A stretch of 64,000 bases of DNA from contig CAKOXK010000004.1 of the NCBI GenBank assembly GCA_934130085.1, positions 39,083 to 103,082 on the forward strand, written 5' to 3'. The position numbers were made by a program, and so were the translations under genes. Positions 24,066-31,247 of this stretch are shown here, piece by piece. This DNA comes from an uncultured Clostridia bacterium. GTDB taxonomy: Bacteria; Bacillota; Clostridia; TANB77; CAG-508. Numbering within the stretch: position 1 is the first letter of the stretch; each line of letters begins with the position of its first letter. The notes below the pieces were generated by a model. That model was not told where the DNA came from and did not search any database. It was given only the letters and a program-made list of their open reading frames with translations.

Positions 24066-24671
24066 TTGAAAACAAAAATTATAGTAACTTCTAGTGGCTT
24101 TAATACAATAAATAATTACGTTTCTGAAGAGAATATTAAATTATTCAAAAAAATATCAAATAACAAAAAAGTAATGATTATATCAAATGCGGCACCAGAA
24201 GGTACGGGAAATTTTAAAGCAAGAGAAAATGTAAAAGAAAACTTCATAAATGCAGGAGCTATACATGTAGATATAATAGATTTAAATAATTCAAATTTAG
24301 ATTTAATATTAGATTATAATATTATCTATATACTAGGTGGAAATACAACACCTCTTATAGAATTAAATAATAATCCAAAGCTAAAAGCTAATTTAATGAA
24401 ATTTCTAGAGGGTGGAATAATTATTGGTGAAAGTGCAGGTTCTATATTTTTACAAAAAAACGCAAAATATTACTATGATATAAAAAAAGGAACAAAGCCT
24501 AAATATGATATAGAACTTGACACTTATGAATGTTTAGGGTTAATTGATTTATTTATATATCCGCATTTTCAAAAAGCTAACGAAACAATGCAAAACAGAA
24601 TTAATGAATATGAAAAAGAACATAATGTAAAAATAACTAGATTGAAGGATGGAGATATTGTAATATATTAA
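24066..24671 (+). CDS. Peptidase E-like (family S51) protein
   Basis: 201 aa from TTG 24066 after AGGAAAAGGGGG. The class I glutamine-amidotransferase-like fold is indicated by KIIVTSSGFNT, VMIISNAAPEG and IIYILGGNTTPLI. The nucleophile elbow is IIGESAGSIFL (Ser about residue 123, GxSAG as in dipeptidase E and cyanophycinase). YPHFQKANETMQ supplies a likely catalytic His. At about 200 aa it matches the short clostridial S51 homologues. Substrate specificity is unknown. It seems intact. Confidence 0.85.
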   Translation: MKTKIIVTSSGFNTINNYVSEENIKLFKKISNNKKVMIISNAAPEGTGNFKARENVKENFINAGAIHVDIIDLNNSNLDLILDYNIIYILGGNTTPLIELNNNPKLKANLMKFLEGGIIIGESAGSIFLQKNAKYYYDIKKGTKPKYDIELDTYECLGLIDLFIYPHFQKANETMQNRINEYEKEHNVKITRLKDGDIVIY

Positions 24672-24703
24672 ATAAGTATATACATAATTTAAGGAGGAAT
24701 ATC

Positions 24704-25237
24704 ATGGAGGAATTATTAGATACATATACAAGAGATGGAGAATATTTAGGTGTAAGAACTAGATCTGAATGTCATGTCGAAAATCCTGGATTTTATCACA
24801 AACCAGCATGGACATAGGCATATAATTCTAAAGGGCAAGTATTAGTTCAAAAAAGAGCTATGAGTAAAAAGAAATTTCCTGGATATTGGAATATGCCATG
24901 TGCTGGACATGTTGATGCAGGAGAAACTACAAAAATAGGGGCAATAAGAGAAGCAAAAGAAAAAACTGGTGTTGATGTAAGTGAAGAAGAAATGAAGTTT
25001 TGTTTTGAATACATAGAAGATGACGCTTGGGAGATAGGTCAAGTTTTCTTATTTAAATGTGATAAAGAAATTGAAGAATTAACTATTCAAAAAGAGAAAG
25101 TTGAAGAGGTAAAGTGGCTAAGTTTTGAAGAATTTAAAAAGTTATTATATTCAGATAAGTGGGTGCCAATGGATAAAGAGTATAAAGATTTGGTAGCTGA
25201 AAAATTTGATGAAATATTGAATGGGAGTGAAATCTAA
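24704..25237 (+). pseudogene. NUDIX hydrolase (IPP-isomerase-like group) with in-frame TAG
   Basis: From ATG 24704 (AAGGAGGA upstream) the frame reads LDTYTRDGEYLGVRTRSECH then HKPAWT, a TAG at 24815-24817, and continues AYNSKGQVLVQKRAMSKKKF to the NUDIX box GHVDAGETTKIGAIREAKEK-TGV. The stop probably replaced a Trp codon (TGG to TAG). The box also has Lys where the second Glu of the EE pair is expected, so the metal site is damaged too. Two independent lesions suggest real decay rather than a sequencing error. Restart at an internal ATG (24860) would lack the first strands. Confidence 0.75.
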
Positions 25238-25609
25238 TGAAAAATGTTTTTTTAATTCATAGCGTAAATGGAAATACAATAGATAGTTTTGCCGGAAGCA
25301 TAGAAAGATTTTGCAAAGAAAACAATATTGAATACTATTATTCAATATTTCCATTAAGGGCGGAAGCTTCACCAGAATCATGGGAAAAAGTTCTTGATGA
25401 ATAAAGAATTGATAAAAAATAGATTTGCTATTTATAGTGATAATGATAATAACAGTCCAATTGAAAAGTGCATCAAATATGCTGATAAATTATCTGCTAA
25501 TAAAATATTAGTAGAAGGTGCAGGACATTTTACAAAAGAAAATGGTGTTACGGAAATTGAAACATTAAATGCAATAATGCATAATTACCTGGAGTATAAT
25601 AAAGTGTAA
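25237..25609 (+). pseudogene. RBBP9/YdeN-type serine hydrolase with central deletion
   Basis: The start overlaps the preceding stop. The N-terminal part KNVFLIHSVNGNTIDSFAGS ... FPLRAEASPESWEKVLDE stops at 25402-25404. The C-terminal part NRFAIYSDNDNNSPIEKCIK ... KILVEGAGHFTKENG then runs in another frame to 25609. The middle of the alpha/beta hydrolase fold, including the expected GHSLG nucleophile elbow, is absent. The His of GAGHF and the Asp of YSDND remain. It is non-functional by deletion and frameshift. Confidence 0.75.
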
Positions 25610-25692
25610 TGCTTGAACTCAAATAAAAAAGTATTAAGAATGATTAATAGTTTGAACAGAATAATATATAAATTAGACAAGAGGTTGAAAAA

Positions 25693-26868
25693 ATGGATTG
25701 TAGAACAAAAAAACAACATTATATTGCACAATGTATTATAAATATTTTTGTAGAAAATAAAAAAATATATGAAAAGATAATTGATAAAAATAAAATATAT
25801 AATACTTCAGTAGGAAATAGTATGTGCCATAATAATTCTTATGAATATATACTTTTACCGGATAATACATTAGAAAAGTTTTTCGCCAGTAGTATTGACA
25901 ATGGTTCTGCTAATGGACTTAAAAATATCTTAAAGCTAATTGGAAAAGAAAAAACTGAAATTTCAAAAGTACATAATGAAGTATGTAATAATTTATACTA
26001 TTTTATAACAAATTACTATAAAAGTATGGCGTCGTTAATTAGAATGGGAGTTAAAGATAATGATATTGATCAAGCAAGTTCGATAACTCAACTGTTATTT
26101 AGAATTTTTAATGAAAAATATATAATGAGATTAATATCTATTATAACATTAGGATATAAGTTTGCTGTTATTAAATCACAAGAAGGTAACTTTATAATGA
26201 GTGATCAATATATTGCTACATGTTCAACATCATTTAAAGGACAATTTTTAAACATAAGCAGTAGAGATATTGGAATAAGAGACAGTGTAATACTTATTCC
26301 TTTTAACTCCCATTATTACGGTATGTTTTATAATGGAAAAATTAATAATATTAAGATAGATGATAATAAAATAAATATACTTGATAAAGAAGCTGAAAAT
26401 ATAATAAATCAAGTAATATATGATAATGCAACATACAAAGTTTTAGGAACATGTAGAGAGATTTTGAGCGACTTGGATAAAATAAATAAAGTCTGTGGAG
26501 ATATTACTGCATCTGCTATTTATTCGAATAATAAAACGATAACTTATAAGGTAAAAAAGGAAGTGTTTTTAGACAAAAAGGAATATGAATTTTTTGAATA
26601 TTGGAAAACTTATAAGTGGACAAAAATGAAAACTCTCGGAAGAAATGATAAATGTCTCTGTGGTTCAAATTTAAAATATAAGAGGTGCTGCAAAGATAAG
26701 GTGGAAAGATGTTTTCAAATTATGGATACAATGCATTATAGTCAAAAGAGTATATTAATTATGGAGGAATTAGGAATGGAGGAACCAATATTAATGCCTA
26801 TTTCAAAAAATAAAGAAATGAAAGAGCTATTTACCAATCTAAAAAATAGAAATCAAATTAAACATTAA
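25693..26868 (+). CDS. DUF4238-like protein with SEC-C zinc motif
   Basis: 391 aa with AAGAGG upstream. The N-terminus DCRTKKQHYIAQCIINIF fits the KKQHY..Q..L..F start of DUF4238 proteins. A helical core with FIMSDQYIATCSTSF and IPFNSHYYGMFYNGKI follows. Near the C-terminus, GRNDKCLCGSNLKYKRCCKD (about residues 316-335) is a canonical SEC-C metal-binding motif (CxCx8CC). DUF4238 proteins are often carried on mobile islands and their role is unknown; a defence or toxin role would be speculation. A terminator hairpin follows at 26928. Confidence 0.7.
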   Translation: MDCRTKKQHYIAQCIINIFVENKKIYEKIIDKNKIYNTSVGNSMCHNNSYEYILLPDNTLEKFFASSIDNGSANGLKNILKLIGKEKTEISKVHNEVCNNLYYFITNYYKSMASLIRMGVKDNDIDQASSITQLLFRIFNEKYIMRLISIITLGYKFAVIKSQEGNFIMSDQYIATCSTSFKGQFLNISSRDIGIRDSVILIPFNSHYYGMFYNGKINNIKIDDNKINILDKEAENIINQVIYDNATYKVLGTCREILSDLDKINKVCGDITASAIYSNNKTITYKVKKEVFLDKKEYEFFEYWKTYKWTKMKTLGRNDKCLCGSNLKYKRCCKDKVERCFQIMDTMHYSQKSILIMEELGMEEPILMPISKNKEMKELFTNLKNRNQIKH

Positions 26869-26927
26869 TTGTAATCTAGTGCTCTAACTTGTGGTAGAAT
26901 AGTGAAAAATAGCATATTATATGTAAG

Positions 26928-26962
26928 AAAGATATCGGTGTTAAAGAAAAACGATATCTTTT
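26928..26962 (+). terminator. Terminator of the DUF4238-like gene
   Basis: AAAGATATCG (26928-26937) and CGATATCTTTT (26952-26962) pair over 10 bp around a 14-nt loop. Confidence 0.75.
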
Positions 26963-26984
26963 GTTTGTTAATTTTGTAAGAATG

Positions 26985-27013
26985 TTGAATTAAGAGGTAA
27001 AACATGATACAAT
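26985..27013 (+). promoter_or_regulatory. Promoter of the Fic gene
   Basis: TTGAAT (26985-26990), 17-bp spacer, TACAAT (27008-27013), about 64 bp before the likely translation start. Confidence 0.6.
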
Positions 27014-27076
27014 ACAAATGTTTGTATAAACGTAAACTGTTTCAAAAATGGAAATGGTTCAAAAGGAGGCGATTTT

Positions 27077-28216
27077 ATTAAAAAGCTTGAAGAATACAAA
27101 TCAGGCGAATACATAAAAATGAATGATTACAATGCATTTATCCCAAGTAAAATAAATTACAACTGGGGATGGGATGATACAAAGTTGGACAAGCTATTAG
27201 CAGAAGCTAATAGACAAATTGGAGAGTTAAATGCTTATTCACTTTTAATACCTAATGTAGATTTATACATTAAAATGCATGTAAAAATTGAAGCTAATAA
27301 ATCTAGTAGAATTGAAGGAACCAGAACAACGGTAGAAGAAGATTTATTAGATGTAGTAGATGTAAATCCTGAGAAAAGAGATGATTGGGAAGAAGTACAA
27401 AATTATGTTAAAGCAACAAATTATGGAGTTAAAAGAATTAGTGAAGGCTTTCCAGTATGTACTAGATTAATAAGAGAAATACATAAAATATTAATGACAG
27501 GAGTTCGTGGAGAACATAAAACACCAGGAGAATTTAGAACTTCTCAAAATTGGATCGGTGGAAGTATGCCATCAACAGCAGTATATGTGCCACCACCACA
27601 CACAGAAGTTGCAGAATGTTTAAGTGATTTTGAAAAATTTATAAATAACGAAGAAATTGATACACCAGATTTAATAAAAATTGCGATTTTGCATTATCAA
27701 TTTGAATCAATACACCCATTTTTAGATGGTAATGGTAGAATTGGCAGGTTGCTTGTGCCACTTTATATTCAAAGCAAAGGAATGCTTCAAAAATCATGTC
27801 TATACATTTCAGATTATATTGAAAGAAACAAAGATACTTACTATGATACATTAACAAGAGTAAGAACTCATAATGATATGATAGGTTGGATTAAATTTTT
27901 CTTAGAAGCGGTTATTGAAACATCAAAAACGGCAAAGGAAAAATTTAGAAATGTTGTAGAATTTACTATGGAAATGGATAAAATGGTAATGAATTTACCT
28001 GTGAAACCAGAAAATGCAAAGAAAGTAATCGATTTATTATATGATGAACCAATTATGACAAGAAACAAGATGGCTGAATATACAGGAATAAAATTAACTA
28101 CAATAAACGGGGTAGTTAATGCATTTTTAGAAAAAAATATTATAAAAGAGACAACTGGATATAGTAGAAATCAAATTTTTGCTTTTGAAAAGTATATTGA
28201 TTTGTTTTTAAAGTAG
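27077..28216 (+). CDS. Fic-domain AMPylase with self-inhibitory motif and winged helix; ATT start likely
   Basis: Adds AMP (or a related group) to a target hydroxyl. In order: a Fic_N region, the inhibitory helix SSRIEGTRTT ([ST]xxxE[GN]), the active-site loop HPFLDGNGRIGRLL (about residue 215) and a C-terminal winged helix (TRNKMAEYTGIKLTTINGVV). This is the class II, roughly 370-aa form. AAAAGGAGG at 27061-27069 is spaced for ATT 27077, giving the family-like start KKLEEYKSGEYIKMNDYNAF. The first in-frame ATG (27119) has no ribosome binding site. All catalytic residues are intact. It has its own promoter. A hairpin repeat array follows the stop and could bind its winged helix, which is inference. 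Confidence 0.9.
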   Translation: MKKLEEYKSGEYIKMNDYNAFIPSKINYNWGWDDTKLDKLLAEANRQIGELNAYSLLIPNVDLYIKMHVKIEANKSSRIEGTRTTVEEDLLDVVDVNPEKRDDWEEVQNYVKATNYGVKRISEGFPVCTRLIREIHKILMTGVRGEHKTPGEFRTSQNWIGGSMPSTAVYVPPPHTEVAECLSDFEKFINNEEIDTPDLIKIAILHYQFESIHPFLDGNGRIGRLLVPLYIQSKGMLQKSCLYISDYIERNKDTYYDTLTRVRTHNDMIGWIKFFLEAVIETSKTAKEKFRNVVEFTMEMDKMVMNLPVKPENAKKVIDLLYDEPIMTRNKMAEYTGIKLTTINGVVNAFLEKNIIKETTGYSRNQIFAFEKYIDLFLK

Positions 28217-28221
28217 AAGAG

Positions 28222-28374
28222 TTATATCACGAAAAAAATGAAATTTTCGTGATATAATTTTTTATATAACGAAAATCACGAAAAATTCGTGATATAGATT
28301 TTATATCACGAAAAAATTGGAAAATTTGTGATATAGATTTTATATCACGAAAAAAATGAAAAATCCGTAATATA
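28222..28374 (+). repeat. Four tandem palindromic repeats, period about 39-40 bp
   Basis: Units begin near 28222, 28262, 28301 and 28340. Each has the plan TATATCACGAAAAA - short spacer - TTTTTCGTGATATA and can fold into a 12-14 bp hairpin. Units differ by a few bases (TATAACG in unit 2, TTTGTG in unit 3, CCGTAATATA in unit 4). They start six bases after the fic stop. No unique spacers lie between units, so this is not a CRISPR array. It could act as an operator array, a terminator cluster or an origin-like iteron set. Confidence 0.9.
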
Positions 28375-28419
28375 GATTTTAGTCAAAATCAAATTATAAA
28401 AAACGCTAATGGCAGGATA

Positions 28420-28438
28420 GTGATGCAGTGTGCATCAC
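28420..28438 (+). other. Short perfect hairpin downstream of the repeat array
   Basis: GTGATGCA (28420-28427), GTG loop, TGCATCAC (28431-28438). The remainder of 28375-28588 has no recognisable gene. Confidence 0.4.
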
Positions 28439-28588
28439 GCAAACACATAGAAAGACAAGCTTTCTAGTATTCTTAAAAATTTTTAAAATACAGAGAAAAT
28501 GCAGAATACCAAAACATAGTTTAAAGGAATACATTATAAGTATTGCTAAAAATACACATGATGTATAAGGTTACATACTATATATATT

Positions 28589-28774
28589 CAAAAAGAACAA
28601 AAGAGTAAAACTGATTTATTAAAAGAAAAAGTCGATACCAATTTATTAAACGGAAGTATTGAAATAACACTTTTAAACAAATTATTCAAAAACAAACTAA
28701 GAAACGAGAAAATTTACAAACAAGATAAAGAGAACATTATAAAGGAATATAAACTAGAAAAAATAGAAATTTGA
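28589..28774 (+). pseudogene. Remnant of the recombinase-accessory small gene
   Basis: The frame is open from 28562 to TGA 28772-28774 without ATG, GTG or TTG at a suitable site. It encodes NGSIEITLLNKLFKNKLRNE and KIYKQDKENIIKEYKL, homologous to the 57-aa protein at 19434 and in the same place relative to the recombinase. Confidence 0.6.
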
Positions 28775-28835
28775 TTTTATCAAAACAATAGTATATAATC
28801 TTTGGCAGGGTTCTCTCTAACAGAATGGAGGATTA

Positions 28836-29042
28836 ATGGAAGTTCAAGTTATAGAGAAAATTCAAGGAAGAATAGACAGAGCTACAGGCTTAAAAATAAA
28901 TACAAGATTAAGAGTAGCAGCGTATGCAAGAGTAAGTACAGATTCAGAAGAACAATTAAATAGTTTTGAATCACAAGTAAAATACTACAATAGGAAAGCA
29001 ACCATGAGCGTTGAATGTGTTGCAGTAATGAATATAAAATAA
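28836..29042 (+). pseudogene. Serine recombinase reduced to 50 codons and fused to an rlmD tail
   Basis: Residues 1-51 (KIQGRIDRATGLKINTRLRV, ARVSTDSEEQLNSFESQVKYY) match the N-terminus of the intact recombinase at 19695, including the catalytic Ser. Then the frame jumps to NRKATMSVECVAVMNIK, whose end is an rlmD-like C-terminus. More than 500 codons have been deleted. GGAGG still precedes the ATG. Confidence 0.85.
29007..29042 (+). other. rlmD tail D (outermost displaced C-terminus)
   Basis: Encodes SVECVAVMNIK-stop. Beyond it the DNA returns to orderly chromosomal genes, so this may be the original chromosomal 3' end of rlmD. Confidence 0.55.
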
Positions 29043-29099
29043 TTAGTTAAATCAACCACATATAAAAAGCAAATGATATTCAAACATAATTTTTTAAGG

Positions 29100-29128
29100 T
29101 TGAATAAAAAAATAAAGAATGGTACAAT
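29100..29128 (+). promoter_or_regulatory. Promoter of the transketolase operon
   Basis: TTGAAT (29100-29105), 17-bp spacer, TACAAT (29123-29128), 46 bp before the start codon. Confidence 0.6.
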
Positions 29129-29173
29129 ACTAAAAAATATTTAAATCTTATTCCAAGGAGGAATGTTTAAAAT

Positions 29174-30043
29174 ATGAAAATTACAAAAGCATTTGCACTC
29201 GAAAAGATTGCAAATAAAATTAGATTAGATACTTTACAAGAAATTTATTATGCAAAATCTGGCCATCCAGGGGGTTCACTTTCAATAGCTGAAATCTTGA
29301 CAGTTTTATATTTTAATGAAATGCATATTGATGAAAATAAACCTTATGATGAAAATAGAGATAGATTTGTTCTTTCAAAAGGACACGCCTCACCAGCACT
29401 TTATGCAACATTGGCAGAGAGGGGATATTTCCCTAAAGAAGAACTTATAACATTTAGAAATATATCAAGCTATTTGCAAGGACACCCTGATATGAAACAT
29501 ACACCAGGTGTTGATATGTCAACAGGTTCATTAGGGCAGGGTTTATCTGCAGCATGCGGAATGGCTATAAATTCTAAAATTGATGAAAAAGGATATAGAG
29601 TTTATTGTTTGCTTGGTGATGGAGAACTAGAAGAAGGACAAGTTTGGGAGGCAGCAATGACTGCAAGCAAATTTAAACTTGATAATTTAGTTGCGATAGT
29701 TGATTGCAATAATCTTCAATTAACAGATACAACAAAAAATGTAATGGATTTAAATTCAGAAGACATTTCTAATAAATTTAAAGCCTTTGGCTTTAATACA
29801 ATGATAATTGATGGGAATAATGTTGAGAGTATAATTGATGCATTTACTAAAGCTAAGCAGGTAAAAGATAAACCTACTGCAATAATTGCAAAAACCGTAA
29901 AAGGAAAAGGAGTTTCTTTTATGGAGAATAAAGTAGAATGGCATGGCAAGGCCCCTTCTGATGAAGAGTATAAAATGGCGATTGATGAATTAATAGAAAA
30001 GAACAAAGAAATTGAGAAAAAAGCAATGGAATATGCAAATTAA
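29174..30043 (+). CDS. Transketolase, N-terminal (thiamine-diphosphate) subunit
   Basis: 289 aa; the split-transketolase form common in Clostridia. It binds the diphosphate of ThDP: SGHPGGSLSIAE near the N-terminus, then FVLSKGHASPALYA, and GDGELEEGQVWEAAM with the NN (DCNNLQLTD) that closes the GDG-NN motif. AAGGAGGA precedes the ATG. The partner subunit follows after 100 bp. Together they interconvert pentose-phosphate sugars. It is the first intact chromosomal gene after the island. Confidence 0.92.
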   Translation: MKITKAFALEKIANKIRLDTLQEIYYAKSGHPGGSLSIAEILTVLYFNEMHIDENKPYDENRDRFVLSKGHASPALYATLAERGYFPKEELITFRNISSYLQGHPDMKHTPGVDMSTGSLGQGLSAACGMAINSKIDEKGYRVYCLLGDGELEEGQVWEAAMTASKFKLDNLVAIVDCNNLQLTDTTKNVMDLNSEDISNKFKAFGFNTMIIDGNNVESIIDAFTKAKQVKDKPTAIIAKTVKGKGVSFMENKVEWHGKAPSDEEYKMAIDELIEKNKEIEKKAMEYAN

Positions 30044-30143
30044 TTTTATGGCTCTGAAAATAAAGGTAAAAAACAAAAGATCCCAAAAGCAAAAATGACG
30101 GATACTATTATGCAATTCATTGTTTTTAGAAAGAAGGTTTAAT

Positions 30144-31079
30144 ATGGAAGAAAAGTTAATTGCAACTAGAGAAAGTTTTGGAAAAGCATTAGAAGAGCTT
30201 GACGATAAAAGAATAATTGTGCTTGATGCAGATGTTGCAGACTCAACAAAAACAAGCTTATTTAAAAGCAAATATCCTGAAAGATTTATTGAGTGTGGAA
30301 TTTCAGAGGCTGATATGATAGGAGAAGCAGCTGGTTTTGCATCATGTAATAAAATACCTTTTGTATCAACATTTGCAGCTTTTGCAACTGGTAGATGCTA
30401 TGATCAAATAAGAAATATTGTATGTTATCCTAACCTAAATGTTAAAATTGTTGGAACTCACAGTGGAATAACTGTTGGAGAAGATGGTGCAACACATCAA
30501 ATGCTTGAAGATATAAACTTAATGAGAGGCCTTCCAAACATGGTCGTATTATCAACATCAGATGATATATCTACAAAAGAAATCATCAAAAAAATGGCAG
30601 AATACGATGGACCTTGTTATTTAAGATTAAGCAGACAAAAAACACCGGTAATTTACACTGATGATGCAAGGTTTGAAATAGGAAAAGGAGTGCAAATTGG
30701 TGATGGAAAAGATGCCACAATATTTGCAATAGGAGATGTAGTTACAGAGGCACTTAAGGCTCAAGAAATTTTAAAAACTTTTGATATTGATACTAGAGTT
30801 TGTGATATGTATTCCATAAAGCCAATAGATAGAGAATTAATAAAAAAATCAGCTGAAGAAACAGGGCTTTTATTTTCAGTTGAAGATCACAACATTATAG
30901 GTGGACTTGGAAGTGCAATTGCAGAAGTATTATGCGATGAACACCCTAAAAAGTTAGAAAGAATAGGAATTGAAGATTCTTTTGGAAGATCTGGAAGAGC
31001 AAGTTCTTTAATGAAATTTTATAAACTAGATTGCGATTCAATAGTAGAAAGAATAAAATCAAAGTTTATAGCTTCATGA
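30144..31079 (+). CDS. Transketolase, C-terminal (pyrimidine-binding) subunit
   Basis: 311 aa from ATG 30144; AGAAGGT precedes it, and an upstream in-frame start at 30120 has no such site. The catalytic Glu lies in ECGISEADMIGEAAGFA, followed by FVSTFAAFATGRCYDQIRN and GITVGEDGATHQMLEDI, typical of transketolase pyrimidine domains. The C-terminal regulatory domain ends in SFGRSGRASSLMKFYKL. It works as a complex with the product of the preceding gene. Confidence 0.92.
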   Translation: MEEKLIATRESFGKALEELDDKRIIVLDADVADSTKTSLFKSKYPERFIECGISEADMIGEAAGFASCNKIPFVSTFAAFATGRCYDQIRNIVCYPNLNVKIVGTHSGITVGEDGATHQMLEDINLMRGLPNMVVLSTSDDISTKEIIKKMAEYDGPCYLRLSRQKTPVIYTDDARFEIGKGVQIGDGKDATIFAIGDVVTEALKAQEILKTFDIDTRVCDMYSIKPIDRELIKKSAEETGLLFSVEDHNIIGGLGSAIAEVLCDEHPKKLERIGIEDSFGRSGRASSLMKFYKLDCDSIVERIKSKFIAS

Positions 31080-31247
31080 TAAAAATACGTAAATCTTAGA
31101 AAATCAATATAAAGATCAAAAACACTATAAAATAATCAAATATTAATAGAATAATAAAGTAGTTCTAGGAACGCAACAATATTGAAAATAACAGATGGAA
31201 GATGAAAGAAAAAATAATACTAAGAATATGATATAAGGAGATTTAAA

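Larger units (their letters stand above)
21449..29042 (+). mobile_element. Element III remnant, about 7.6 kb, ending in a truncated recombinase
   Basis: Lies between rlmD tails C and D. It carries NUDIX, NTF2-like, methyltransferase, Dabb, S51 peptidase, second NUDIX, hydrolase, DUF4238-like and Fic genes, at least five of them broken. Then come a hairpin repeat array, the accessory-protein remnant and the first 50 codons of a serine recombinase joined directly to tail D. It looks like an older, inactivated relative of element II. The exact ends are inferred. Confidence 0.5.

Noticed and set aside
28222..28374. CRISPR array
   Set aside because: The units are palindromes joined with almost no spacer between them, and no cas genes are present; a CRISPR array needs unique spacers.
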